From Bacillus sp. sid0103 (GTDB lineage: Bacteria > Bacillota > Bacilli > Bacillales_B > DSM-18226): a stretch of DNA of 64,000 nucleotides. The notes below the pieces were generated by a model, which was not told the DNA's origin, searched no databases, and saw only the letters and a list, made by a program, of their open reading frames with translations. Of this stretch, positions 9,357-18,048 are shown piece by piece; the first letter of the stretch is position 1; each line of letters opens with the position of its first letter. The position numbers were made by a program, and so were the translations under genes. The DNA lies in contig NZ_JAHUWN010000007.1 of NCBI RefSeq assembly GCF_019219025.1, forward strand, positions 1 to 64,000, given 5' to 3'.

Positions 9357-10529
9357 TTAATTTACTCCGCGTCCAAGCAAATTAAGAGATTGTTCCTTAT
9401 GCAAATGATATAAAGGGTTCGTTGGATCATTGACAATAGCATTCTCAATTGCTTCAATTGCTTCTTCATGTCTTCCTAGCGAACGGAGACTATTTGCCTT
9501 ATGGAATGAGAAATCGTACCGTTGTGGCTGAAGAGCAAGTAGTTTATCCATTTCTGCAACCGCTTGATCATGCCTTCCTAATTCTCTTAAATAATTTGAT
9601 TTGTGATAGCGGTAAAAAGTTTCGTTTGGATTTATCTCACAAGCCTTATCATATTCTGCTAATGCTTCCTCTGGTTTCTTCATTAATCTGAAGCAATTTG
9701 CTGTATAGAAATAGAAATCAAGATCATTTGCATCAATAGATAAAGCTTTATTGTATTCGTCAAGGGCGGCTTCATATCGCTTTAATTCTTGTAAGCAATA
9801 ACCCTTATAAAAATACAAATCTAGATTTTTTATGTCATTTTCAAGGGCACTATTAATCCCTAAAATGGCTTCTTCAAACTTATCTTCTAAAAATAATGAT
9901 TTTGCTTTTTGGATAGAAACATTCATCTCTTCATATTCATTCTTAAGAATCTTGACAACTTTTTGCTGATCTAGTTCTTTAGCATGCTGGAGAGATGACT
10001 TTCCATCTCGATCAGGCAAGTTTACATCTGCACCTTTATTTACTAATAGGCTAATAATGTCCGAATACAAACGGCCGCCATTACCGAGAATTACAGACTC
10101 CAATAAAGCTGACCAACCTAGGTTATTAACATGATTTACCGGTACACCAGCTTCCAAGCATTTTTGGACCGTTTTTAAATAGCCCTTTTCGCTTGAAGGT
10201 AATAACGCTGTTCCTCCAAATCGATTAACACTATTTAAATCAGCTCCATATTTTAGCATTAAACTAAAAATCTCATGAAAACCGTTCGCACCTGCGCAAA
10301 TAAACGGAGTCAATTGAGTGACATCCCTGGTGTTCACATCACTTCCAGATGCTAACAACAATTTCACAACAGCAAATTGATTTTTTTGTGTCGCTGCCAT
10401 TAGAGCAGTGCGTCCTTCATTATCTTTAAAATGGACGTTTGCACCTGCTTCTATTAGCTTTTCAATTATTTCAAGCTCACCTCGCTCACTTGCATAAATA
10501 AGCGCTGAGTTTTGCGAATGATTTTCCAT
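9357..10529 (-). CDS. Ankyrin-repeat plus TPR protein
   Basis: A 390-residue soluble protein with two repeat domains. Residues about 5-195 contain five ankyrin repeats (SALIYASERGELEIIEKLI, GRTALMAATQKNQFAVVKLL and similar), ending in LQHAKELDQQKVVKIL. Residues about 205-385 contain five TPR-like 34-residue units (LYFYKGYCLQELKRYEAAL and repeats). No catalytic domain, signal peptide or membrane segment is present, so it is probably a cytosolic scaffold or regulator. A strong GGAGAG site precedes the ATG. It sits between a permease and carbamate kinase, 18 bases before the latter, which ties it to the carbamoyltransferase operon. Its role is unknown. Confidence 0.85.
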   Translation of the reverse strand: MENHSQNSALIYASERGELEIIEKLIEAGANVHFKDNEGRTALMAATQKNQFAVVKLLLASGSDVNTRDVTQLTPFICAGANGFHEIFSLMLKYGADLNSVNRFGGTALLPSSEKGYLKTVQKCLEAGVPVNHVNNLGWSALLESVILGNGGRLYSDIISLLVNKGADVNLPDRDGKSSLQHAKELDQQKVVKILKNEYEEMNVSIQKAKSLFLEDKFEEAILGINSALENDIKNLDLYFYKGYCLQELKRYEAALDEYNKALSIDANDLDFYFYTANCFRLMKKPEEALAEYDKACEINPNETFYRYHKSNYLRELGRHDQAVAEMDKLLALQPQRYDFSFHKANSLRSLGRHEEAIEAIENAIVNDPTNPLYHLHKEQSLNLLGRGVN

Positions 10530-10638
10530 ATAGAATCTCTCCTCTCTCTAAAAACTTCTAGTGGCAAAAAATCTCCCGCCCTCGCGATACGAGATCGAAG
10601 TGATTTTTCTTGATTTTTAAAAATAAACACTGCGATTT

Positions 10639-12180
10639 TTAAGCAGCCTGATCGTCACTAATAGCTTGAGTTTTGCTGCGATCCATTGCATATTTCACAA
10701 GGAATAATCCTGCTACCATGAGATAAGCATAAACAAACTGCATGGATGCTGGTTGGGCAAATCCTACAGTACCGGCATGAATGACACCAAATAAAGAAAG
10801 TAGGGATGCAATTACTGCTGCAATAGCTGCACGAACAGGTTGATTTTTGATTGCAAAGATGGCTAAGCAGCCCCACATTAAACTGCTGATTGGGGCACCA
10901 TTTCCTAAATGGACCAAACCGTTATAATATACACCTTTAGTTGCAAGGACATTGGCACCTACTGCTTGACCAGTTGTTCCAGCAGCGGATAAAACATTAT
11001 TAGCTAGTGATAATGCCCAGTTTGCAATCCATGGGAATAAACAAATAAAGATTACTGGTACTTCGAGTTTTGGTGTTTCACGAACCACTTGGTTGGCCGT
11101 TACAATACCTACATAAACTAAGATTGGTACAATGGCTACCACTGGAATAATAGATAATAGAAGCGCACCAATACCAAAGAGTGATATGATTAACATCGAT
11201 GTCCCAGTAGCAATCGTATAACCAAGACCCGCACCCATTGATTTCCAGCCAGCGTGACCAATATATACTGTTACTGGATATGGATTTCCTGCAAAAGCAC
11301 CAATGGAAGAGGAAATTCCATTTGCTAACATTACGCGGCGAGTTTTGTAGGGGTCACCAGCAGCGTGTGCACTTTCAATATTTTCTAAGTCAAAAATATA
11401 GTTTGCAAGTCCTAAAGGTACTGCCGAGGCCAAATAAGGCAAGGCATGTGGAAGACCAGATAGTAAACTATCAACATGTACTTCAGGTGGATTAAATCCT
11501 AAGGTCTGCAATGCTGTTGTAATGGCCTCTGGACTCTGTAAACCGAATATCCATGCCAATGCTGTACCAGCAGCTAATAATAGAAAACCTGTTGGAATTT
11601 TCGCGAAAATTGGTGATTTACCAAACCAGTTAATGAAAATGATGATAAGAACAACAAACGCGACAACAGGAGTTTCAAATGTTTGAAGCATAGGATTCAT
11701 GGCAAGTAATAATAATCCAAGACCAGATAAACATGATAGAAGAACTGTCCTAGGAATAATTTTTCTAAGTGTGTCACCTAAAAACGCACCGATTATTAAA
11801 ATCAAAGCTTCAAAGAGACACCAAACTAGTGCGATTGAGAAAGCAAAATCGGCATCATTTGTTGTCTTAAATACAGGAAGTATTACAAGAAAGGTAACGG
11901 TAAAAATAGAAGGAGCACTAGGACCAGACGGTAATGCCGTTACATCCATTCTTCCTGTTTCTTTCATGAGCATTCTTCCAAAGACAAAATAACAACAACT
12001 CGCTAGAAAGATTCCAAGACCAAACCCTGGCACAATTCTCCCGTAAACAATTTCAGAAGGAAAGCCGACTACAAAAAGCAATAATGATACCATTGTTAAT
12101 AAATTCGTTAAATTGTTAGCGAGTAAGCCAAAATAGGCGGCCCAGTCACCTTTTTTCCAAAACTTATTTGCACCTGCCAT
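10639..12180 (-). CDS. NCS2-like xanthine/uracil-type permease
   Basis: Membrane transporter with about 12-14 helices, distantly of the xanthine/uracil/AzgA transporter superfamily. The start chosen is ATG 12180 after AGGGGTG; a longer frame reaches 12258 but the extra 26 residues (with LGSCSRPVLP) come from a hairpin-bearing spacer. From there it is 513 residues. A TALPSGPSAPS loop may form part of the substrate site. It lies between ylbE and the ankyrin-TPR gene in the fdrA operon and probably imports the ureide or nucleobase the operon consumes. The family is moderately sure; the substrate is unknown. Confidence 0.75.
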   Translation of the reverse strand: MAGANKFWKKGDWAAYFGLLANNLTNLLTMVSLLLFVVGFPSEIVYGRIVPGFGLGIFLASCCYFVFGRMLMKETGRMDVTALPSGPSAPSIFTVTFLVILPVFKTTNDADFAFSIALVWCLFEALILIIGAFLGDTLRKIIPRTVLLSCLSGLGLLLLAMNPMLQTFETPVVAFVVLIIIFINWFGKSPIFAKIPTGFLLLAAGTALAWIFGLQSPEAITTALQTLGFNPPEVHVDSLLSGLPHALPYLASAVPLGLANYIFDLENIESAHAAGDPYKTRRVMLANGISSSIGAFAGNPYPVTVYIGHAGWKSMGAGLGYTIATGTSMLIISLFGIGALLLSIIPVVAIVPILVYVGIVTANQVVRETPKLEVPVIFICLFPWIANWALSLANNVLSAAGTTGQAVGANVLATKGVYYNGLVHLGNGAPISSLMWGCLAIFAIKNQPVRAAIAAVIASLLSLFGVIHAGTVGFAQPASMQFVYAYLMVAGLFLVKYAMDRSKTQAISDDQAA

Positions 12181-12223
12181 TAAATTCACCCCTAATATTA
12201 TTAGACAAAAAATTGGGAGTACA

Positions 12224-12246
12224 GGCCTTGAACAGCTGCCAAGGCC
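12224..12246 (-). other. Intercistronic stem-loop
   Basis: GGCCTTG (12224-12230) pairs with CAAGGCC (12240-12246) between the ylbE stop and the permease start. On the minus strand a T-run (AATTTTTTG) follows about twelve bases later. It may be an attenuator or an RNA-stability element adjusting the downstream genes. Confidence 0.4.
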
Positions 12247-12274
12247 CTGAGTCAACAAGCAATTGGGAAAAGAA

Positions 12275-13702
12275 TTAGTGAATGTTCTCGCTTAAAGCTA
12301 GAATTGCTTTTTCATAGGCTTCAACTGGTGGATAGGTGATACCCGCACCAATCATTCCAATACCAGCCTCTTTGTGGGCAATTGCAGTGTTGATGATCGG
12401 CAAAATGCCTGTTTGCAACACTTTCCGCACGTCAATTCCCGTAGGAATTCCTATAAAATTTAATAATGGAATCGTTACATTTGGATTTTCAGTCGTTGTG
12501 ATTTCCCGCATTTTTGTAGAATAGCCAATTGCTTCATCAACTGTTCCACCTACAAGAGCGACAATTGCTGGGGCTGTTGCCATTGCAAAACCACCGATCC
12601 CGTATGTTTCAGTAATAGCGCTATCACCGATGTCTAACCCAGAATCCTCTGGCTTATAACCAGCAAACATGGGACCGATTACCTTTTGCGCCGGGCCTGT
12701 AAACCATGTATTTCCTTTAATACCACTAACACGAATACCGAATTCTGTACCGTTACGTGCCATTGTTGTAACAATCGTGCTGTTCTCAATGCCATGTGCC
12801 GAATCCAGAGCACATTTTGCAAGCGCCATCCAGGTTGGACCTGAGAAATAGTCACTGCTGGCAACAAAGTCTAAAACTTCTCGCTTTTCTTTAATCGAAT
12901 AATCTGTTTCCAGAATGTAAGGAGATAATGCTTGGATTAATAGAGTTGTTCCCGCAACGTTACGGTTATGACACTCATCCCCCATATGAAGCGCTTGCGC
13001 TAACATTAAGCGTAAATCAATGCCATTTGGATTTAGCTTCATCGCATCTCTTAACATCGGACCCAATACATCACGCATCCAATTAAGACGATTGATAACA
13101 CTTTCGTCATTGGCACCCATTCGTAAAATTTTGGATAACTGCTCACTCAAGTTTGTATAAGCAATGTTTCCGTACGTTTTATTTTCAACAATGTGCATAT
13201 ACATGGAAGCTGATGTTACCCCTGCCATTGAACCTACACAATTATGTTCATGACATGGTGAGAAGGTAATTTCACCAGAAGCTGCAAGCTCCACCGCTTC
13301 ATCTAAATCCTTTGCTAAGCCTTCGAAAACAATGGCTCCAGTAACAGCACCCTTCATTGGGCCATTCATATTATCCCAAGTAATTGGCGGGCCTGCGTGA
13401 AGAATGGTATTCTTTGTCATCCCAGGAACAACGTTAATTGCTTGGTCAAATCCGATTAATACTGGTTGTGAATTTACAATTCTTTCAACTGCAAGTTTGT
13501 TAGCCGCTTCAATCTTCTCTAAAATCTCGGGACGCTCAAGTTTGTCAAGAGCAGCGATAATTTCAAGTTTACCCCCTCCTGGTGGCTGCCAATCTAAATG
13601 GGTTGCTTGTGCGTTTTGTTTTACAACATCATCCTTAAAAAATTCAATTCCTACATTTATGGCATGTAATTTAGTCTCGAAAAGCTCATTGATTTTACTC
13701 AT
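12275..13702 (-). CDS. ylbE: DUF1116/YlbE-family subunit of oxamate carbamoyltransferase
   Basis: A 475-residue protein of the YlbE (DUF1116) family. In E. coli the fdrA-ylbE-ylbF set (also named allFGH) has been assigned to oxamate carbamoyltransferase, which splits oxalurate with phosphate into oxamate and carbamoyl phosphate. The conserved patches HAGPPITWDNMNGPMKGA (about residue 100), PCHEHNCVGSMAGVTS (about 150) and NPNVTIPLLNFIGIPTGID (about 425) are seen. No membrane segment. It follows fdrA by two bases, so translation is coupled. The family is certain; the reaction here is inferred from that assignment, and related N-carbamoyl substrates remain possible. Confidence 0.88.
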   Translation of the reverse strand: MSKINELFETKLHAINVGIEFFKDDVVKQNAQATHLDWQPPGGGKLEIIAALDKLERPEILEKIEAANKLAVERIVNSQPVLIGFDQAINVVPGMTKNTILHAGPPITWDNMNGPMKGAVTGAIVFEGLAKDLDEAVELAASGEITFSPCHEHNCVGSMAGVTSASMYMHIVENKTYGNIAYTNLSEQLSKILRMGANDESVINRLNWMRDVLGPMLRDAMKLNPNGIDLRLMLAQALHMGDECHNRNVAGTTLLIQALSPYILETDYSIKEKREVLDFVASSDYFSGPTWMALAKCALDSAHGIENSTIVTTMARNGTEFGIRVSGIKGNTWFTGPAQKVIGPMFAGYKPEDSGLDIGDSAITETYGIGGFAMATAPAIVALVGGTVDEAIGYSTKMREITTTENPNVTIPLLNFIGIPTGIDVRKVLQTGILPIINTAIAHKEAGIGMIGAGITYPPVEAYEKAILALSENIH

Positions 13703-13704
13703 GG

Positions 13705-15249
13705 CTATTCTCCTTTCACGACGAATTCTCTTGCTAGAAGTCCTGCATTTTGGCTGCTACTTGCGTGTGTGACCCCAGCAGCTAGTAATTTATTCACTTG
13801 ATCATCAAAATTTTGTTGATCTAAGTTAGTTCCAAGTACATAGCCAAGAATTTCTAAATGTCTTCCTTCTTCTTCAGCTAATTGCTTTGCTTCGATGATT
13901 GCAGGAAGCATAACGCCAACTGGATCTTCGTGTGAACCAAATCCTAAAACAAAGTCCATAACAATAACTCCTACAGAAGGATCCTTTGCTTCTTGTAAAA
14001 ATCTTTCGATGCGTGAAGAAGGGTCAATCATCGGATGCGGTTTTCCATTCGTAAAATCGTCATCGCCAAAATCGATAAAAGTGTGCTCTTGGCTTACATT
14101 GATATCCTTCAGCTTGTAGTCCAGATTCTTTTGAATGTTACTGTAAACGTTGTCAAATTTCTCTAAAGCTGCATACATTGCTTCATCACAAAGGGTGCCG
14201 CCACAAAATAATCCGCGAATATATTTTTGTTCAGGAGTTAATTTTGCACGAACTTCTTGAATTAACGGAATGTTTAAGGCTTTCTTATTAATTTTGCTTT
14301 CATCTGCGCCAGCTAATAGAACAGCCTTAAGTGCAGCTTCTTTTGACATTTTTGCAAAATGTCCGCCTGCATCTGTAATCTTTTCTTCATCGCCGCCAAT
14401 GAACCAAACAACGACTGGTTTTTTACATTGTTTAATTTGAGCTAGTACCTTCTCTTCAACACTTGGCGCAGGTGGCTTTGAGACGAGAACAATAACTTTT
14501 GTAGCTTCATCTTCATCCAGTGCTTTCATGCTATCCAGCATCATGGTTCCGCCTACTTCTTCACTTAAGTCTCTGCCGCCTGTTCCAATTAATTGAGAAA
14601 TTCCGCCGCCAAAGTCGTGAATTCGTACGCTCATCTCTTGGCTTCCTGTACCTGAAGCACCGACGATCCCGATGTCACCTTTTCTTACTGCGTTGGCAAA
14701 ACATAATCCTACATTGTTAATAATTGCAGTTCCACAGTCAGGGCCCATCATCAAAAGACCTTTTTCATGCGCATAATTCTTTAATTCAACTTCATCTTCA
14801 ATGCTGACATTGTCGCTAAATAGCATGACATGAAGATCATTATCAAGAGCCTTTTTAGCTTCTCTAGCAGCATATGCGCCATTGACTGAAATCAAAGCGA
14901 TATTTGCTTCCGGTATACTAGTTGCTGCAGAAGAGATTGTTGAATATTTAATCTCATTTTTGCCAGTACCACTATTTTTTTTAGTAAATAGGGTCTCAAT
15001 CTCTAATAAGCCATGCTCGCATACTTCATCCGTTTCTGCTTTCACAACGATCATCAAATCGCTAGTTTTTGCTTCTTCAAGCTCTGGAGTTATTAATCCA
15101 ACATTGCGAAGTACTTCCTTATTCATTTCCGTTCCCATTGCAACAAAAGCTTGTTCAACCCCATCAATTTGGTTTGCTTTTGTTGATAATGACATTAAAG
15201 ATACTGAATCAAAATATGTGTTTTGTTTAATCACAACTTTTAAAGCCAT
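13705..15249 (-). CDS. fdrA: FdrA-family subunit (succinyl-CoA-synthetase-like) of oxamate carbamoyltransferase
   Basis: A 514-residue protein of the FdrA family, with a succinyl-CoA-synthetase-alpha-like fold: a Rossmann-type segment GIVGASGTGSQEMSV (about residues 195-210) followed by GGRDLSEEVGG, then a C-terminal half like the ligase domain (VIVMDFVLGFGSHEDPVG). It is associated with YlbE and YlbF as the carbamoyltransferase complex in E. coli anaerobic allantoin use. The first ten bases overlap the end of ylbF and two bases separate it from ylbE, indicating one translation-coupled unit ylbF-fdrA-ylbE. No glyoxylate or allantoate genes are in view, so the substrate source is open. Confidence 0.9.
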   Translation of the reverse strand: MALKVVIKQNTYFDSVSLMSLSTKANQIDGVEQAFVAMGTEMNKEVLRNVGLITPELEEAKTSDLMIVVKAETDEVCEHGLLEIETLFTKKNSGTGKNEIKYSTISSAATSIPEANIALISVNGAYAAREAKKALDNDLHVMLFSDNVSIEDEVELKNYAHEKGLLMMGPDCGTAIINNVGLCFANAVRKGDIGIVGASGTGSQEMSVRIHDFGGGISQLIGTGGRDLSEEVGGTMMLDSMKALDEDEATKVIVLVSKPPAPSVEEKVLAQIKQCKKPVVVWFIGGDEEKITDAGGHFAKMSKEAALKAVLLAGADESKINKKALNIPLIQEVRAKLTPEQKYIRGLFCGGTLCDEAMYAALEKFDNVYSNIQKNLDYKLKDINVSQEHTFIDFGDDDFTNGKPHPMIDPSSRIERFLQEAKDPSVGVIVMDFVLGFGSHEDPVGVMLPAIIEAKQLAEEEGRHLEILGYVLGTNLDQQNFDDQVNKLLAAGVTHASSSQNAGLLAREFVVKGE

Positions 15250-16145
15250 GTTCTACCTCCAACTTTTAAATTAGTTTCAATTCCAGAGACAATTCCTAAA
15301 GCAATATCTGTTCCGGATGATGATCCAATTTCTAAGACATTCTTTAGCGATTGCAACATTTCATTTTCTGTTCCGTTTACTAATGAATCTAGCAAATGGA
15401 TGAGTGATTCTCTTACACTGCCAATTGATGCTTTTTTTAAAGCCATATAGCTGATCTCATTGGTTAACGGCTTTGCCATCTTTACAATTTGCTCACCTAA
15501 TTCCTTAAAAACATGGCATGGACAATTTGGCAGGTGCAGGGTGGAAATAAATCCAACTAAATAATCATCACCAGAGGGTGTTAATCCGGGTCCAAGACCG
15601 ATTAATCCCGCTGCAGATTGTAAGGCATTGGAACCTCTATTGTTTGATACTTCATAAACTAGTGCACGGGACCTTTCATTGAGCAATCGAGACATTTCCT
15701 TTACAAAGATGTTTTTTGAGGCAGTATCCGGTTTCATTCCGCCAGCCTTACCCTGAGAATGTATGTAATGCTTCATTTTCACTAAATTAGCACTTAATCT
15801 CTCACTACACTCAGGATAATCAGGTAGATTACTTTCCCACTTTTCAGCACGTTCAACAGTAATAGCCAATTTATTCGTTATAGACAAAACTTTTTTTGCT
15901 CCATACACCTTATCGTTTAGCGCTAAATCCACTTCTCTAAAGCTGTTTATGTCAATAAGAAGTGTATTGGGGCCGTTATCGATTTTCGTAGATGCGATTG
16001 TATATAATTCACCATCATTTAAGCATTTAAGATTGATTGTTTTATTAAAAATACTGTGAACGATTCCGTTAAAGCTAGACTTTTCAATTCTTTGGATAAA
16101 CGCAGCATCACCAGACTTTGCACGTCTCAATGCAGGCACCCCCAT
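15240..16145 (-). CDS. ylbF: DUF2877/YlbF-family subunit of oxamate carbamoyltransferase
   Basis: First gene of the operon, 301 residues, of the DUF2877 (E. coli YlbF/AllH) family. The conserved AAGLIGLGPGLTPSGDDYLVG lies near residues 180-200 and is diagnostic of this family; the rest is without a known fold. ATG 16145 is preceded by AGGGTCC at long spacing; a GTG two codons in is an alternative. It overlaps fdrA by ten bases. It is divergent from the PucR-type activator, with the shared promoter in 16146-16272. I infer it is the third subunit of the carbamoyltransferase. Confidence 0.87.
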   Translation of the reverse strand: MGVPALRRAKSGDAAFIQRIEKSSFNGIVHSIFNKTINLKCLNDGELYTIASTKIDNGPNTLLIDINSFREVDLALNDKVYGAKKVLSITNKLAITVERAEKWESNLPDYPECSERLSANLVKMKHYIHSQGKAGGMKPDTASKNIFVKEMSRLLNERSRALVYEVSNNRGSNALQSAAGLIGLGPGLTPSGDDYLVGFISTLHLPNCPCHVFKELGEQIVKMAKPLTNEISYMALKKASIGSVRESLIHLLDSLVNGTENEMLQSLKNVLEIGSSSGTDIALGIVSGIETNLKVGGRTWL

Positions 16146-16251
16146 TCAAAGGACCCTAATTTCACCTTACATTGATCATTTTAGTCCTAATGCCTATACA
16201 CGTCATTGTTTGCCCAAACCAAAAAGACTTGAATTCATTTGTGCATGTTGT

Positions 16252-16263
16252 ACAATTAATTGT
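16252..16263. promoter_or_regulatory. Perfect 12-bp palindrome before the pucR-like gene
   Basis: ACAATTAATTGT is a perfect palindrome ten bases before the chosen ATG of the PucR-type gene, in the divergent spacer with the ylbF operon. It could be an autoregulatory operator; it does not resemble the PucR box of B. subtilis as I recall it. Confidence 0.35.
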
Positions 16264-16272
16264 GATGAAAAG

Positions 16273-18000
16273 ATGACGAAGGATTTGATAAAATTGTTGA
16301 CAGTTAATGACCTTTTTGAAATTAAAGCAATTGATGGATTAAAAATAGTAGCGGGGGAAAAAGGAATTAATAATGAGATATCAATTGTAAATATTATTGA
16401 AAATCCCGATGCATTCGACTGGCTTTCACCTAATGAACTTCTTTTATCAACAGGCTATATTTTTAAGGACAATGAAGAATTACAAAATCGAATTATTCAG
16501 GAGCTTTCTGAAATTAACTGTGCCGGACTAGTTGTCAAAATGAAAAGATACTTAGATAAGCTCCCTCAGAATATGATTGACCAAGCAAACAAGCTTGGAT
16601 TACCACTACTCGAGTTACCATTTGAATATACATTGTCAAAGGTCATTTCGATTATTAATGAAAAAGCATCGGGAAGATACGATTTATTAAATAGAAAAAC
16701 CCTAGACATCCATAATTTATTTTTTAGAATTACCCTTGAAGGCGGAGGAATCGAAAGAATTTTATCGATGTTATCAGGGACTATTAATAATCCGATTATT
16801 TTTGTAAATAAAGATTGGAAGCTAGTGGACTACACAGAACATAAGGATAATAAAGTTCCGCTTGCATACTGTTTTGAATTGATAAAAAACAGACCCGCTT
16901 TCTCCAAAGATTTTATTGACTCTTTCCCAAAAAATATTAGTGAAATGAAAAAATCAATTAAACGCATTTATTATTTAGAAGGCATGGAAATAAAATGCAG
17001 GGTCCTGCCCGTGGCAGCAGCGAGTTCTATTTATGGATATATAGTCGTATGGCAGACAGTCAGTGAACTGACTGAATTTGACTACATTATTTTAGAACAG
17101 GCCTCAACGAACATTGCACTTGAAAGGATAAAAACCAAGGAAATAGAGGAAGTGAAGTTAAAAATCAGACAGGACTTTTTCGATGATTTACTTACTGGAG
17201 AAATAACATCTAGTGAAACAATCCATACCCTAAGTGAAATGCATGGACTTAATTCAAATTATATGTATTACTGCATAGTGATTCATATTGAATCCGAGGA
17301 GTTCGAGCAGTATGAGGACATGGTGGCCAGAAGGGTTAGTTTGGAGAATATAGCTAGAAAATGTGTGGATTTAGTTTATGATTACGCTAATAAAGCAGAC
17401 GGAGAAGTTACCTGTTTTCATCGAAACAATCGAATCATCATCTTAATAGGACAGAATGAAAATCGACCAGCTACATCTGTATATGAAGCAAAACAATATG
17501 CTAATAAAGTATACACTATACTGGAAAAGCAAATAAGTAATACTACATTCTTAATAGGAATTGGCAGACAGTACAAAAAGATTCATTCTCTCCATAAGAG
17601 TTTCTCAGAAGCAAATGAGTCGATCCGGTTAATGCAAAAGTTTGATGATCGGGGCGGTATTTCCCACTTTGAAGACCATGCAGTCTACCACTTTTTAGAC
17701 TCAAATGTTAAAGACATGGAACTTGAAGAATTTTTTATAAAACGGCTCGGGAAAATTTATGAACACGATCATTTATCTGGGACAAGCTACATTTTTACTT
17801 TAGAGAACTATTTTCTCAATAACCTTAATATAAGCGAAACAGCAAAAGCGATGTTTTTGCATAGAAACACGCTTATTTACAGGATCGAGAAAATTAAAGA
17901 AATATTAAATTCTGATCTGAAAAATTCAGAGGAACTGCTTCAAATCCAATTAGCATTAAAGATTTTTAGACTGTTAAATAAGAAACTTCGCATAGAATGA
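16273..18000 (+). CDS. PucR-family transcriptional activator
   Basis: Cytosolic regulator of 575 residues from ATG 16273 (a TTG 63 bases upstream is open but lacks a binding site). The N-terminal PucR domain runs from LTVNDLFEIKAIDGLKIVAG to about residue 140 (WLSPNELLLSTGY), a CdaR/GGDEF-like domain covers about 290-430, and the C-terminal PucR helix-turn-helix contains NISETAKAMFLHRNTLIYRIEKI. PucR-type proteins activate purine or ureide catabolism. Its divergent placement from ylbF-fdrA-ylbE makes that operon the likely target. The effector is unknown. A bidirectional terminator follows. Confidence 0.92.
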   Translation: MTKDLIKLLTVNDLFEIKAIDGLKIVAGEKGINNEISIVNIIENPDAFDWLSPNELLLSTGYIFKDNEELQNRIIQELSEINCAGLVVKMKRYLDKLPQNMIDQANKLGLPLLELPFEYTLSKVISIINEKASGRYDLLNRKTLDIHNLFFRITLEGGGIERILSMLSGTINNPIIFVNKDWKLVDYTEHKDNKVPLAYCFELIKNRPAFSKDFIDSFPKNISEMKKSIKRIYYLEGMEIKCRVLPVAAASSIYGYIVVWQTVSELTEFDYIILEQASTNIALERIKTKEIEEVKLKIRQDFFDDLLTGEITSSETIHTLSEMHGLNSNYMYYCIVIHIESEEFEQYEDMVARRVSLENIARKCVDLVYDYANKADGEVTCFHRNNRIIILIGQNENRPATSVYEAKQYANKVYTILEKQISNTTFLIGIGRQYKKIHSLHKSFSEANESIRLMQKFDDRGGISHFEDHAVYHFLDSNVKDMELEEFFIKRLGKIYEHDHLSGTSYIFTLENYFLNNLNISETAKAMFLHRNTLIYRIEKIKEILNSDLKNSEELLQIQLALKIFRLLNKKLRIE

Positions 18001-18015
18001 TAAGGCTAAACAAAA

Positions 18016-18040
18016 CCCCGTTATCTAAACGCTAACGGGG
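18016..18040. terminator. Bidirectional terminator
   Basis: CCCCGTTA (18016-18023) pairs with TAACGGGG (18033-18040), flanked by AAAA on the left and CACTTTATTT on the right. It separates the convergent pucR-like gene and amidohydrolase gene. Confidence 0.8.
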
Positions 18041-18048
18041 CACTTTAT

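Noticed and set aside
12181..12258. 26-residue N-terminal extension of the NCS2-like permease
   Set aside because: It reads through an intercistronic hairpin; ATG 12180 with AGGGGTG is the better start.
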